NCBI RefSeq assembly: GCF_003024155.1
Contig: NZ_CP028136.1
Coordinates: 3,844,001 to 3,908,000, forward strand
Direction: 5' to 3'
Source: Christiangramia fulva
GTDB lineage: Bacteria > Bacteroidota > Bacteroidia > Flavobacteriales > Flavobacteriaceae
Length of the DNA: 64,000 bases
Each line of letters starts with the position of its first letter. Positions within the stretch are counted from its first letter, which is position 1. This document shows positions 1 to 10,400 of the stretch, piece after piece. The notes beneath the pieces are model-generated. The model made no database searches, had not been told where the DNA came from, and saw only the letters and a list, made by a program, of their open reading frames with translations. Both the position numbers and the translations under genes were made by a program.

Positions 1-1911
1 TCCAAAGTAAATGGTGCCTTCGGTATCTTTATAATATGAACCGGCTATAAATTCCTTACCCTGAAGACCATTAGCAGGATGAAATTGCTGGATTTCCTCA
101 ATATTTATTTTATCGCCGACCTTTTCGTAAGTCAGACGAAGTAATCCTTCATTGGTGCTGATCCATAATTTTCTGGAATTTTCCTCCACAATCCCATTAA
201 TGATATTGGTAGTAAGACCACTTTTTTTACCAAAATTTATAAATTTTCCCGTATTTAAATTAATGGCATATAATCCCTTTCCAGAAGTACCGATCCATAA
301 CCAGTTATTCAGGTAATAAAGAGTATTTATAACCACATTTTTCAACTCTCTGTTTACAGTTTTACTTAACTCTTGAAATTCCAGATCTTTTTCACTGAAA
401 AGTTGAATTCCTCCAGGATCAAATCCTACAGCGATGAGCGAATCATTAATTCTTGTTATAGATTTAACCGCGCTATTATCCGCGCCATGAGGAGAAAATT
501 CTTTTACCTCTCCAGATGATTTATTTAAAGAAATTAAACCGGAAGACTGACTACCAGCCCAAAGATTATCCTGCGAGCCTTCCAGTAAACACCAGATGAT
601 CTTTTTTTTCTCCTCCTCATCGTCAAACACTTTTTTTTCATTGGTTTTTGAATTAATTACGGCAATCCCGCGCCCGTGAGTTCCCATCCAAATATTTCCT
701 TGCTTATCTGCCCGCAGTGCATTGATTCTCAGTTTATTTTCGGTTTTAAAAAGGGAATCTACTTTGATACGTTGGAAAGAATATTCATCAATCTGTTTGA
801 TTAGATTCCCATCTGCAGCTAGCCAGAGATTATTATCCTTATCTTTAGTGATGGCCCGCGTTTGATATAATGAAATTTCTTTTGATAGATTTTGGACATC
901 TAAAAAGTGAAAATCTCTAAAACTCTTATCAAAATAGTTAATACCTCCGCCTTCCGTGCCTATCCAAATAGCGCCTTCACTGTCTTCAAAAATGCACAAA
1001 ATATAATTGCTTGAAAGGGTACCTCGCCTATTTTTATTGGTTACCAAATGCTCATTATTCCTATATTTCTTATCTAAAAGATATAAGCCCTGCCCATAAG
1101 TTCCCAACCATTGCATAGCATCATCTTTATGATGATGTGATAAATGAACATATTTAGGAGCATTGGATTTATGGAATTGGTTTGAATTTACCGGAAGTAC
1201 GAATTGATATTCCTTGGTGTTGCCAAAAAAAAGATTACCAAATAATTCTTCAGCCCATATAATATTTTCACCGGATAAATAAGAAGCGGTATGGTTTTTC
1301 TGTATCTCATTTATCCCGTTATCTGTAAGTATCCAAATTTTATTAGTAGAATCTTTGAAAAGCTTATTGATTTTATCGGAGCTGATTTTATTAGATAAAG
1401 GTGCAGTAGCATAAAAACGACTAATAATATCCATATTCCTATTTACCAGGTAAACTCCATCATTCCTGGTAGCCAGCCATATTTTGTTATCATCTTCTAT
1501 CAATAGGTCTATCAAAGGAGGAATAACAATCTCTGAATTATTAAATTTCAAATACTTGCAAAAATCGCCTGTCTTAAGAGCCATCTTTTCAAGTCTGCCC
1601 CCACGAACTATCATCCATAAATCTTCGCCGTACACTTCTATTCTTCCCGTTCGCACATCAGTTCCGGAAACATTAAAATCAAACGATATAGGATAATAGG
1701 TGAAATTAGTACCATCATATTTGTTAAGGCCATCGGGAGTAGCGATCCACATATAATTTAAACTATCCTGGGTAATATCAAGCACGGTATTTTGAGAAAG
1801 CCCATTTTCAACACTTATATTCCGGAACCAATAGTTCTGCTCCTGACTGCTTAATAAGTTTGAAAAAAAAAGCAAAAGGTTTAAAAAAATAAATTTCCAA
1901 ATACTTATCAT
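1..1911 (-). CDS. Two-component regulator propeller sensor, 5' part only (runs off left edge)
   Basis: This frame is open for 637 codons from an ATG at 1911 to base 1, so the C-terminal part is missing from the window. The product starts with a hydrophobic signal sequence (about residues 1-22), which points to export of the following region to the periplasm. It then shows about ten repeats of the regulator-propeller type, each with a W-[ILM]-x-T-x-x-G-[IL] core, for example WIGTEGGGINYFDK and WMGTHGRGIAVINSK. Two seven-bladed propellers with this repeat form the periplasmic sensor of Bacteroidota hybrid two-component systems that detect glycans, and of simpler sensors ending in a histidine kinase or LuxR domain. 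Which C-terminus this one has cannot be seen. It is divergent from an AraC-type regulator gene. Family confidence is high; ligand and output are unknown. Confidence 0.85.
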   Translation of the reverse strand, partial: MISIWKFIFLNLLLFFSNLLSSQEQNYWFRNISVENGLSQNTVLDITQDSLNYMWIATPDGLNKYDGTNFTYYPISFDFNVSGTDVRTGRIEVYGEDLWMIVRGGRLEKMALKTGDFCKYLKFNNSEIVIPPLIDLLIEDDNKIWLATRNDGVYLVNRNMDIISRFYATAPLSNKISSDKINKLFKDSTNKIWILTDNGINEIQKNHTASYLSGENIIWAEELFGNLFFGNTKEYQFVLPVNSNQFHKSNAPKYVHLSHHHKDDAMQWLGTYGQGLYLLDKKYRNNEHLVTNKNRRGTLSSNYILCIFEDSEGAIWIGTEGGGINYFDKSFRDFHFLDVQNLSKEISLYQTRAITKDKDNNLWLAADGNLIKQIDEYSFQRIKVDSLFKTENKLRINALRADKQGNIWMGTHGRGIAVINSKTNEKKVFDDEEEKKKIIWCLLEGSQDNLWAGSQSSGLISLNKSSGEVKEFSPHGADNSAVKSITRINDSLIAVGFDPGGIQLFSEKDLEFQELSKTVNRELKNVVINTLYYLNNWLWIGTSGKGLYAINLNTGKFINFGKKSGLTTNIINGIVEENSRKLWISTNEGLLRLTYEKVGDKINIEEIQQFHPANGLQGKEFIAGSYYKDTEGTIYFG

Positions 1912-1930
1912 AGAAATTGTTACGCGACTA

Positions 1931-1938
1931 CAAATCTA
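1931..1938 (-). promoter_or_regulatory. Candidate -7 promoter element for the propeller sensor
   Basis: On the minus strand this reads TAGATTTG, an exact match to the Bacteroidota -7 consensus TAnnTTTG. It lies 19 bases before the ATG at 1911, which would give a very short 5' leader. No convincing TTG element is seen at the usual distance upstream, so the call rests on the -7 box and position. Confidence 0.4.
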
Positions 1939-2127
1939 ATTTAGTATAATAAACTGGATTTAAACAGGGGAAAATCACCCCCCAATTCAAGTTTGAATAT
2001 TATTAAATATTATATTTTCTAAATATTTTCTAATAAAAAAATTTCTTTAAATAATAATTAACGGCACAGTAGGCCGAAGTTAGAGATTGAATGATTACCT
2101 TAAATAACGAATCAACCTAATAAAAAA

Positions 2128-3165
2128 ATGGAAATTTTTCATTTAGAAATAGACGATGTTAACGATTTTATACCAAAACTTGCCGATACTCTAAATATTA
2201 GCTATGAAAATAATCTCGGGGAGCAAAAACTAATTATTCCAGACTCTCTGGGTAGCGGTTCCATCATGGGAATAAATTTTCCCAACGGTGTAGGTTTATA
2301 TACGTACCAGTGCCAATTATCCAAAGATGTTAAACTTCAAATCAACCATAGAAAGATCCAGCCTTTAAGGTTTGTTTATTGCATGGAAGGAGAATTGGAA
2401 AATCATTTTAGCGGAAAATCTGGAAATATTACGATCACTCATCATCAACATCTTATTTACGCCCCCTCCAGGGGAGATAATCATCATTTTATTTTAAGAA
2501 AAGATCAGCATTATAACATATGTTATCTCGAAATAGACAGGCTCCGCTTTCAGGAATATCTCTCTTTTAGTCTAAGGGATGCGGAACCAATATTCTATGA
2601 TATTTTCAGCGATGTAAAAGGAGAGGAAAGAGTTTGTGAGCTAGGTAAATTCAGTCTTCGCACCGCCGAAGTTATTAAAGAGATAAAAACCTGCAATGTG
2701 GATGGCTTTCCACGTATAAATTTTATGGGAGCAAAAGCCCTGGAGATCTTGAGTTATATGCTTTATAGATTTAAGAACAAAAAAGATGATTTTCACAATA
2801 ATAACCTCAAGGAAAAGGATCTTAAAGCCATAGAGGAAGTTGTGGAATATATTGAAGACAATATTGCAAATGCGGGAACTGTACAACAGCTCGCACGCCG
2901 TGCAGGCATAAACACCAATAAACTGCAGGAAGGTTTTCAGGCAATCTACGGTAAAACCGTTAATGAATACCTTCGCGATGAAAGGCTTTCAAAATCACTT
3001 GATATGCTGTCCGATGGCAAGAAAAATGTCAGCGAAGTAGTCTATGAGCTGGGCCTTTCAAGCAGAAGCTACTTCTCAAAAATCTTTAAGGAAAAATATG
3101 GTGTTTCGCCGCGAAAAGTACTACAGGGAACACCTGTTGAGCAGGAAGAAAACCTGGCGAAATAA
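2128..3165 (+). CDS. AraC family transcriptional regulator
   Basis: The 345-residue protein has an N-terminal sensing half and a C-terminal AraC/XylS DNA-binding domain at about residues 240-335. The first helix-turn-helix lies around VQQLARRAGINTNKL and the second around VSEVVYELGLSSRSYFSKIF, ending in the family hallmark YGVSPRKV. The N-terminal half (about residues 60-170) has the spacing of a cupin-like ligand-binding fold, with many histidines near HHQHLIYAPSRGDNHH, but no ligand can be named. It is encoded divergently from the propeller sensor, with 216 bp between the two starts. The ATG at 2128 follows an A-rich stretch typical of flavobacterial starts. Regulators of this shape often control nearby uptake or stress genes; no specific target is evident here. 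Confidence 0.85.
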   Translation: MEIFHLEIDDVNDFIPKLADTLNISYENNLGEQKLIIPDSLGSGSIMGINFPNGVGLYTYQCQLSKDVKLQINHRKIQPLRFVYCMEGELENHFSGKSGNITITHHQHLIYAPSRGDNHHFILRKDQHYNICYLEIDRLRFQEYLSFSLRDAEPIFYDIFSDVKGEERVCELGKFSLRTAEVIKEIKTCNVDGFPRINFMGAKALEILSYMLYRFKNKKDDFHNNNLKEKDLKAIEEVVEYIEDNIANAGTVQQLARRAGINTNKLQEGFQAIYGKTVNEYLRDERLSKSLDMLSDGKKNVSEVVYELGLSSRSYFSKIFKEKYGVSPRKVLQGTPVEQEENLAK

Positions 3166-3503
3166 GAAGTCGATAATTTTAATAAAAGGGTGTTTTTCCC
3201 CTTTTACGGGATTATTTCCTGTTCTATATTAGTGAAATAATTTAGTACTGATCTTTTAGTTGCACTTCCCCTCCTGGTGCAAAAGCCTTCCCCCAATTTT
3301 AAGTAGAAATGTTAAGCAATTTGATAAACTCTTTCAAAGGGGACAATCATTCATCAATCAAGATCATCAAAATTTCATTAAAATTTGAATTAGCCATTCA
3401 ATAAGTATTGCTTATCATCTCTATTTCATCTCACAGTTGAAGTGTCGGTATCTACCGACACTTTTTATTTTTTTCTTCCATAGAAATTTCTACTTTTCCG
3501 GGT
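3166..3503. other. Intergenic region between araC-type gene and rluE
   Basis: This 338-base stretch has no credible gene. Just after the regulator stop is a weak hairpin (AAAAGGG at 3184-3190 with CCCTTTT at 3199-3205) that lacks a T-run. The only strong element is the intrinsic terminator at 3441-3475, about 275 bases past the stop codon. The regulator mRNA therefore has a long 3' untranslated region, or a small RNA ends at this terminator. Confidence 0.5.
3441..3475 (+). terminator. Rho-independent terminator
   Basis: AGTGTCGGTA at 3441-3450 is perfectly complementary to TACCGACACT at 3453-3462, giving a GC-containing stem with a tight loop. It is followed directly by a T-rich tract (3462-3474). 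It lies upstream of the pseudouridine synthase start at 3504 and would separate that gene from the regulator. Confidence 0.85.
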
Positions 3504-4076
3504 ATGTATAAACATTTCAAGATCTATAAGCCCTATGGTTTTTTGAGCCAGTTTATCTCAAATCAGAAAAAGCAGGAAAAGTCACATTTTCTGGGAGAAT
3601 TATTCAATTTTCCTGAAGGGACCATGTCTATAGGTCGGCTAGATAAAGATTCTGAAGGACTTTTACTGCTCACTAACAACGGCAAATTAAGCAAACTTAT
3701 CACCGCCGGAAATGTAGAAAAGGAATATTACGTGCAGCTTGATGGCGAAATTACCGAAGAAGCTTTATCACTGCTCAGAAATGGGATTGAAATTAGTATA
3801 AACGGAAAAATCTACCTCAGCCTTCCGTGTAAGGCTTTTAAACTGAACAAAACACCTGAATTCCCCGAACGAGGCAAAAAGATAAGGGATCCCCGGCATG
3901 GCGCAACCAGCTGGATCTCAATCACCCTCACCGAAGGAAAATTTCGCCAGGTACGAAAAATGACCGCCGCCGCAGGATTTCCCACGCTGCGGCTGGTTCG
4001 CGTTCGTATAGGAAATGAAAAAATTGAAAATATGCTGCCGGGAGAGGTGATCGAAAAAGAATTTTTCGAACTTTAA
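3504..4076 (+). CDS. rluE: 23S rRNA pseudouridine synthase, RsuA/RluE family
   Basis: The 190-residue protein would convert a specific uridine in rRNA to pseudouridine in the cytoplasm. It contains the catalytic motif of the RsuA/RluB/E/F group at about residues 43-60 (GRLDKDSEGLLLLTNNG), where the Asp of GRLD is the nucleophile. The start KPYGFLSQF and the later FRQVRKMTAAAGFPTLRLVR are also diagnostic. There is no N-terminal S4 domain, as in RluE, and the length is close to that of E. coli RluE (217 residues). It appears to be a single-gene unit: a terminator lies just upstream and the next gene is convergent. The family is secure; the exact target uridine is inferred from similarity to RluE. 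Confidence 0.85.
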   Translation: MYKHFKIYKPYGFLSQFISNQKKQEKSHFLGELFNFPEGTMSIGRLDKDSEGLLLLTNNGKLSKLITAGNVEKEYYVQLDGEITEEALSLLRNGIEISINGKIYLSLPCKAFKLNKTPEFPERGKKIRDPRHGATSWISITLTEGKFRQVRKMTAAAGFPTLRLVRVRIGNEKIENMLPGEVIEKEFFEL

Positions 4077-4130
4077 CCTATCGCTTATCAAACTCCATTA
4101 TTTCCAGTTGCCCGAAATTACAATATCGAT

Positions 4131-4697
4131 TTATTGATTACTCAAACTTCTTTCAATTTTAAAAGCAGCTTCAAACAAACGAAAAGTTTCAATGGCTTTT
4201 TGTGACGCCAGTTGAGTTTCCTGTTCAGAAAAATCTCTATTTCTAATTTCTTTCTGGAATTTATTCCAGCCCTTTGCGTTCTCCTTTGAGGCATTATAGA
4301 AATACTGTTCGGGAAGCCCGTGGAGGGCCCCGCAATATTTTATTTGCTTCCCAATCATCATTCCTCCCATGGCCGAGCCTTCGACCACATAGGCAATTCC
4401 CAGAGCCTCTATCTCATCTTTACATTCAAAAGGAAAATCCCAGAAAAAATCGGGGTTTTTAACTCCCAAATTTTCAAGATCCTTTTTTATCCTTTCTGCC
4501 TTCAAAAAAGGATGAAAGTTGAGATATTTTTGAAGCAATTTTTCTGTTTTCCGGTAAGCCTGAAAATTCTGAAGTAAAAGCAACAAATATTCTTCGTGGT
4601 TAATACTGTGATCAATAATTTTTTGAGCCAGATTTTTACTTTCCAGTGCTTCATGGATTTCCCGGGTTTCTTCTCTCAACCTATTCAGCATTGTCAT
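4131..4697 (-). CDS. Heme oxygenase, biliverdin-forming (BphO type)
   Basis: The 188-residue all-alpha protein matches bacterial heme oxygenases. It has a proximal heme-ligand histidine in the N-terminal helix (REETREIHEALES) and the flexible glycine-rich distal helix GSAMGGMMIGKQI at about residues 110-122. Heme oxygenase opens heme to biliverdin, Fe2+ and CO. It lies downstream of a bacteriophytochrome and overlaps the response regulator gene by a few codons, so its likely job is chromophore supply rather than iron scavenging. The ATG at 4697 was preferred over the TTG one codon earlier; another ATG at 4691 is also possible. Overlap with the upstream stop suggests translational coupling. 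The partner reductase is not in the window. Confidence 0.88.
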   Translation of the reverse strand: MTMLNRLREETREIHEALESKNLAQKIIDHSINHEEYLLLLLQNFQAYRKTEKLLQKYLNFHPFLKAERIKKDLENLGVKNPDFFWDFPFECKDEIEALGIAYVVEGSAMGGMMIGKQIKYCGALHGLPEQYFYNASKENAKGWNKFQKEIRNRDFSEQETQLASQKAIETFRLFEAAFKIERSLSNQ

Positions 4698-5238
4698 CAA
4701 TTTTAAATCGGCTAATGGCCTGTTTTATCTTTTCGATATTATCAACCTGTTCGGCATTATCTGCATCGATCTTTGCCAGGTATTCATGAATTTGATTCAC
4801 GGTTATCCTATTATTCCTAATACGCTCCCGAACTTCATCCCTGGCAGTCATATTCACCACCACTTTTTTAAGAAAAGGCTCCAACTTAGCGGCCAGGTTC
4901 TTCATATGTTTTTTAAGGATGTACCCGGAGGCTCCGCTTAATATAGTATGAGCCGCAAGCTCTTCATCATTGATAGTTCCGGTAACAAAGATCAGCGGCA
5001 GTTCTTCGTCAAATTCCTTTACCATTTCAAGTACATCAAGACCTGTAAAACCAGGTAGATTATAATCTGAAAGTACAACATCGGGTGCGAAATTTATCAG
5101 AAATTCCCTGCAGCCTGTAAGGGTATCGGTAACTTCAATTTGAGATTTTTCGGCAATTTTTCCCAGCTGTCTTTTTATAAGACCTGCATCAACTTCATTA
5201 TCTTCAACAAGTAATATTCTCAGGGGCGTTTTTATCAT
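4681..5238 (-). CDS. Response regulator, receiver domain plus short C-terminal extension
   Basis: The 185-residue protein has a CheY-like receiver domain at about residues 5-130. Visible are the acidic pocket (LLVEDNEVD), the phospho-acceptor Asp in DVVLSDYNLPG, the conserved Thr in FVTGT and the Lys in GYILKK. The last 50 or so residues look helical and charged and match no DNA-binding output I recognise. It sits between the phytochrome kinase (37 bp upstream) and the heme oxygenase (17 bp overlap). It is the natural phosphorylation partner of the phytochrome kinase, as in other phytochrome operons. Whether the large CheB/CheR kinase also uses it cannot be told. Confidence 0.88.
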   Translation of the reverse strand: MIKTPLRILLVEDNEVDAGLIKRQLGKIAEKSQIEVTDTLTGCREFLINFAPDVVLSDYNLPGFTGLDVLEMVKEFDEELPLIFVTGTINDEELAAHTILSGASGYILKKHMKNLAAKLEPFLKKVVVNMTARDEVRERIRNNRITVNQIHEYLAKIDADNAEQVDNIEKIKQAISRFKIDDNAE

Positions 5239-5275
5239 CTTCAGGAATTAATCTTTTTTATTAAATTTTTAAAAA

Positions 5276-7489
5276 TCAGAGGTAAAAATAAAAAGCGGCG
5301 CCTTTTCCCGGTTGACTTTCAGCCCATATATCTCCACCATGTTTTTCGATAATCTTCTTGGCAATGGCTAAACCAATTCCGGTTCCTTTAAAAGGCTTTT
5401 CAGCAAATCTTGTGAATAGTTGAAATATTTCTTCTTTCTTTTCAGGGTCAAAACCTATCCCATTATCTATTACGAAATAAACAGTTTTATCATGAAGGGC
5501 TTTTGATCCGATTTCTATTTTAGGTTTCTCTGCTCTTTCGCTGTATTTCAAAGCATTCATTAGAATATTCGACCAAACCTGCACCAGCATTCTTTTATCC
5601 GCCATCATCTGCGGCATATCTGTCTGGACTATTATTTCTGAATGAGGATAATTAACTTTAAGGTTGAAAGATTTCAAAATATCCTGTAATAATTCATTTA
5701 CAGAAAACTCAGATTTCTTCAATTTCACTGCAGAAACACCTGAAAAGGAAAGAATATCGTCGATAAGCGCATTCATTTCAGCTACTGAATTCAAAATGGT
5801 GCTTATAGCCTGTTGGCCGGGCCCATCTAGTTTATCGTAATAATCTTCTTTTAATATTTGGGCATATCCATCAATTCCGCGCAAAGGAGCTTTTAGATCA
5901 TGGGAAAGTCCGTGACTGAATAACTGCAATTCCTTATGAGCCTTAAAAAGCTGTTCATTGAGGCGTTCGATCTTTTGTTTTTGCTTTTGAAGGATAATAT
6001 TGCTCAGGCTTTCCCTAATAGCCCTGGCCGCGCTTATTTGATAATCCTGCCAGGAATTGGAAATGCCGGTGAGCTGCTGGGTCCATTTTTTAAAAGATTT
6101 CCTGGGAGTGATTCGTTGCTTTTGCTCATCAAAACTGGCTTTTTTATCGGGATTCCCTCCCCAGCTTATATTCTGAACCACCTCAGGCCGAAACCACATA
6201 AGAAAATCATGGTCATTATTTCCCAGTTTTACAGCCAGGATTCCTGAAGCGGTACTGATAAAAGTCTTTGCCGGTTCATAAAATTTGCTCAGATTCCTGG
6301 TGAAGAACAAAGCTTCTTTACTTTTAGATAAAAAATCTGCCGTGAGCTTTTTCACCTGCTTTTTGGTGGGAGTTTTTCCAAGTAATCTTATTTTTCCATT
6401 AAGAATTAAGGCTCCACCGTCACATTCCAGCAAATCGGTAAAAATTGTCTTTTGCTTAAGCAAACCGTTTTTGATCTTGTCTTCATCTTTCATCTGTTCG
6501 ACCAGTTCTGTGCGAACTTTCCCCCATTCATCAAGCTTTTGAATATACCTACGGGTTTCTTTTAGCGATAATTCATTGGAGAAGATCTGCGTTAAAAATT
6601 CACAGGTTTGACGATGATAAAAGCTTATAATTTTTGCGGAATAGTGATGGCATGCCAGCAATCCCCATAGTTTTCCATTGCTGATCAAAGCTGCAGTAAG
6701 CGAGGCTCCCACTTTCATATTCTGAAGATATTCAATATGAATCGGGGAAACTGCTCGTAATTCAGATTTTGAGAGATCGATAGGCTGCAGATTTATTGGC
6801 GATATTTCTGGTTGAATGGGTACCGGACTGCTGTTGACATCAGCTATGATCCTCACGCGATGCTTTAAAAAAAGTTCCCTCGATTGTTTTGGAATATCAC
6901 TGGCGGGATAATGAAGTCCAAGCCAGCTCTCCAGTTCATCCTCTTTTTCTTCAGCTACTACTTCCCCATTCCATTCTTCATCAAATTTATAGATCATCAC
7001 CCTGTCATAACCAAAGATCTTTCTGGTAATAAGGGCCGCCTCATTGCATAGCTCGGCTGGTCCCTGAGCAGCTCCCAATTTTTTAAGAATATGGCTTAAT
7101 TGCCGCTGGTATTCATACGGATCATAACCAGTTTCTTTTAGCTCAAAATCAAGAATAATACTTTCCCCAGAGATATGAGGAATGATCACGAAATTGCGGT
7201 TATTTATACTTATTTCTTTAACTACCTGGCTTTCTTCCTTTTGGCTGGTATTCGCAATTTCCCCGCTTATCACTTCGCCAAGTAAATGCTTTAAATTTTT
7301 ACCGAGCAGTTCTTGATAAGAAATGCCGAAGAAAACTTCGGCATTCTCCCCGATTTGGGTGATGTCAAGATTTCTCTTATCACAAACCACAATAACCCCG
7401 TGAGCCTGTGATTTTCCGATGATGTGAATGGGTTCTTTTTCGCAGTTGCTAATATCTACCTTCTGTGGGTAGTATTCCCTTTGAGACAT
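5276..7489 (-). CDS. Bacteriophytochrome histidine kinase
   Basis: The 737-residue protein has the PAS-GAF-PHY-HisKA-HATPase order of a red/far-red photoreceptor kinase. Cys16 in SNCEKEPIHIIGKSQAHG is where bacteriophytochromes bind biliverdin covalently. The GAF domain carries the phytochrome signature YPASDIPKQSRELF and the LWGLLACHH motif. The dimerization helix contains the phospho-acceptor His in LSHDLKAPLRG (about residue 530). The ATPase domain shows the N box (ILMNALKYS), DNGIGF and GTGIGLAIAKKI. The start ATG directly follows the TAG of the CheB/CheR kinase gene with no intergenic base, and the response regulator and heme oxygenase are downstream. Together they form a self-contained light-sensing unit. 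All key residues are present. Confidence 0.95.
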   Translation of the reverse strand: MSQREYYPQKVDISNCEKEPIHIIGKSQAHGVIVVCDKRNLDITQIGENAEVFFGISYQELLGKNLKHLLGEVISGEIANTSQKEESQVVKEISINNRNFVIIPHISGESIILDFELKETGYDPYEYQRQLSHILKKLGAAQGPAELCNEAALITRKIFGYDRVMIYKFDEEWNGEVVAEEKEDELESWLGLHYPASDIPKQSRELFLKHRVRIIADVNSSPVPIQPEISPINLQPIDLSKSELRAVSPIHIEYLQNMKVGASLTAALISNGKLWGLLACHHYSAKIISFYHRQTCEFLTQIFSNELSLKETRRYIQKLDEWGKVRTELVEQMKDEDKIKNGLLKQKTIFTDLLECDGGALILNGKIRLLGKTPTKKQVKKLTADFLSKSKEALFFTRNLSKFYEPAKTFISTASGILAVKLGNNDHDFLMWFRPEVVQNISWGGNPDKKASFDEQKQRITPRKSFKKWTQQLTGISNSWQDYQISAARAIRESLSNIILQKQKQKIERLNEQLFKAHKELQLFSHGLSHDLKAPLRGIDGYAQILKEDYYDKLDGPGQQAISTILNSVAEMNALIDDILSFSGVSAVKLKKSEFSVNELLQDILKSFNLKVNYPHSEIIVQTDMPQMMADKRMLVQVWSNILMNALKYSERAEKPKIEIGSKALHDKTVYFVIDNGIGFDPEKKEEIFQLFTRFAEKPFKGTGIGLAIAKKIIEKHGGDIWAESQPGKGAAFYFYL

Positions 7490-10400
7490 CTAGCTGGCTT
7501 TTAATTTAAAGTAAAAGGTACTTCCAACTCCAACCTGCGAATCCACCCAAATAGTACCTTCATGTAAAAGCACGATCTTTTCAACGTGCGCCAGCCCCAC
7601 GCCGGTTCCGTCTACGGAGTCATTTCCCGGCACACGATTAAAAATGGTAAATATATTCTTCCTGTCTTCTTCAGAAATTCCCACGCCATTATCCATTATT
7701 GAGAAAACCCAGTAATCTTCTTCCCTGTAAGCGGAGATCCGTATCTCCGGTTTTCGGCCTTTCGGAACATATTTAATAGCGTTGCTGATGAGATTCTGAA
7801 ATAATAACCTCAACTCGATTTCATAACCCTGGATATGAGGCAGGGAACCAGAATGGATTTTTGCCTTCGAATCTTTTATACTCTTGGTGAGATCGTATTT
7901 TACGACTTCTACAACTTCATTCACATCTACCGTGGTTTTTCGCCCGTTTTTCCCAATCCTTGAATGTTCCAGCAGCGCACGAATCTGTGCAGAAAGGCGA
8001 TCTGAAGCATTCTTGATATACTTCACATAATTCTCTCCTTTTTCGTCAAGTTTGTCGGCATACATCTTGCCCAGCACATCGCTTCCAAACTTTATGGTAG
8101 AAAGCGGCTCCTGGAGATCGTGAGAACAAATAGAGACAAATTGTTCAAGATCGCGGTTGGCCCTTTCAAGATCGGCCTTCTGCTCTCTTAATTGTACCTC
8201 AGCCTTTTTAAGTGCAGAAATATCCACACAGGTGTACCTGATAGTGAGAAGGTTTCCTTTTTCATCTTTCTCGGCAGTGGCATTAAGGATCACGGGGAGT
8301 TTCTCCCCGTCTTTCGTGATCATGTCCTGGCTGATGTTGGTCAATTCGCGGGATTCCTTAAAACTTTCCTTTAGTTTATCTGCCGAGGTATGGGAATCTT
8401 TGTCGAAAAGATCAAAAACAGTTTTATTGATAAGCTCTTCTTTGCTTTCATAACCAAGCTTCTCTACCACCTTTTTATTGCATTGTACAATAAGTGAGGT
8501 GCGTGGATCGACGCTAAGGTGCAAAACCGGATCATCTTCATAGAATGATTTAAAGCGTTTTTCACTGGCTTCCAGTTTTTCCCTTGATTTTTGAATGCTT
8601 TCAATATCAATAAAAGAAATTACCACTCCATTTATTTGTTCGTCAGATTCTATATAAGGGGAAATTCTTTGCAGATAATTTTTACCTTCCCGGGAAACGA
8701 TATGTTTTTCCAGTATCTTCCCTGTTTTGAGAACCTTTTTGCAGCGATCAAGAAAACTGCGTTTACGGCTTAAACCAAAACTATTGGTAAAATTATCTAT
8801 AGGCCGTCCCACATCTCCATTTATCAGACTAAAATGTTTTTTAATGGCGGGAGTGAATTTTCTGATTTTAAAACTGCTGTCAAGAAAGATCACGCCAATA
8901 TCTGTACTTTTCAGTAGGTTGTTCATATCGGCGTTCAAAGCAGCGAGATCATCCATTTTCTGAATGTTCTCCGCATTAACGGTATTGATCTCTTCATTTA
9001 CGCTTTGAAGTTCCTCATTAGTACTTTGCAATTCTTCGTTAGATGCCAGTAATTCTTCATTGGCAGCCTGCAGCTCTTCATTACTGGTCTCAACCTCTTC
9101 CAGTGAAGTTTGAAGATCTTCCTTGGTCTTCTTGAGTTCCTCTTCAAGACCGGCGACATATTCTTTGGTCTGCTCTGAAGGGCTGATCTTTGGAACCTCT
9201 TTCATTTGCTCCAGATCCAGCTCTTTTTCAACAAAAGTGATAATATAATTAACCTCGCCATTAAGATTGTGTTCGGTAAAAGGTTTTACAATAATATCAG
9301 CACCAGTGTTTATCCCGTTTTTAGTAACGATCGCATCGCGGTAAATTACTTTATCATTCTGTTTCTTCGCCTGGTTAAAGGTTGTTTGCACTACATATTT
9401 GAGATCAGATTCCAGCATATCTAAAAGGTTAATCGAAAATCCGCTCACGGGAAGGTTGGCGTATTTTCGAAATTCCCCCACTGCATGAAGTATGTTATAA
9501 TTGGAATCTACAAAGACCGATGCCCCTCCAAACTGCTCCAGAAGTGTTTCATGCAGCTGCTGCTGTAACTTCGTTTTTATTGGATTGCTTTTAGCATTGT
9601 TCCTGAAAGATTTTCGATCCCTGCTCATTTTATTCTCTATGAGTTTGGCTCCATTGATCTTTGAAGCCGCTGAAGCTCCAGGGGTAATACCACTATTAAG
9701 TCTTTTACTCGGTACTATATTCCTGTAAATTTTCCAGCGCCGATCTATTTCGGCAAAACTATCACGGTTGCTGTTCACACTTTCACTTGTACCTAAAACC
9801 AGCACACCATCTTTTTTTAAGGCGTAATGCAATACGTTCATCGCCTTTTTCTGAATGCTGTTCTGAAAATAAATCAGCAAATTTCTGCATACTACCATAT
9901 CCATATTGCTAAAAGGCGGATTTTTGATAACGTTATGCTTGGAGAAAATAACCATTCTTCTGATTTTCTCCACGATTTGGTAGCTATGCGATTTACTTAA
10001 AAAGTACTTCAGAAGGAATTCTTTAGAAACATCTGCCACAATACTTTCAGGATATTCACCCTTACTTCCAATATCGAGATGCGGTTTGGAAATATCGGTC
10101 GCGAAGATCTTGATGGTAAGATCTTTCCCTTGCTTTTCCATTTCTTCATAAAGGCTCATGGCAAACGAATAAGCCTCTTCCCCGGTACTACAGCCAACAT
10201 CCCACACTTTTAGGACTTCTCCATCTTCTTTTTCTGAAATAAGTTTAGGAAAGACCTTTTCTCGTAAAACCTTCCACACCTCCTCATCTCGGAAGAATTT
10301 GGTAACTCCAATAAGAAATTCACGATACAGGATCTCAACCTCTTCCTCATTTTTTGTGAGATATTCATAGTAATCGGCGAGGTTTGGGCATTTGCAAATA

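Noticed and set aside
3184..3205. Hairpin AAAAGGG/CCCTTTT as terminator of the AraC-type gene
   Set aside because: The stem is AT-rich and is followed by ACGGG rather than a T-run.
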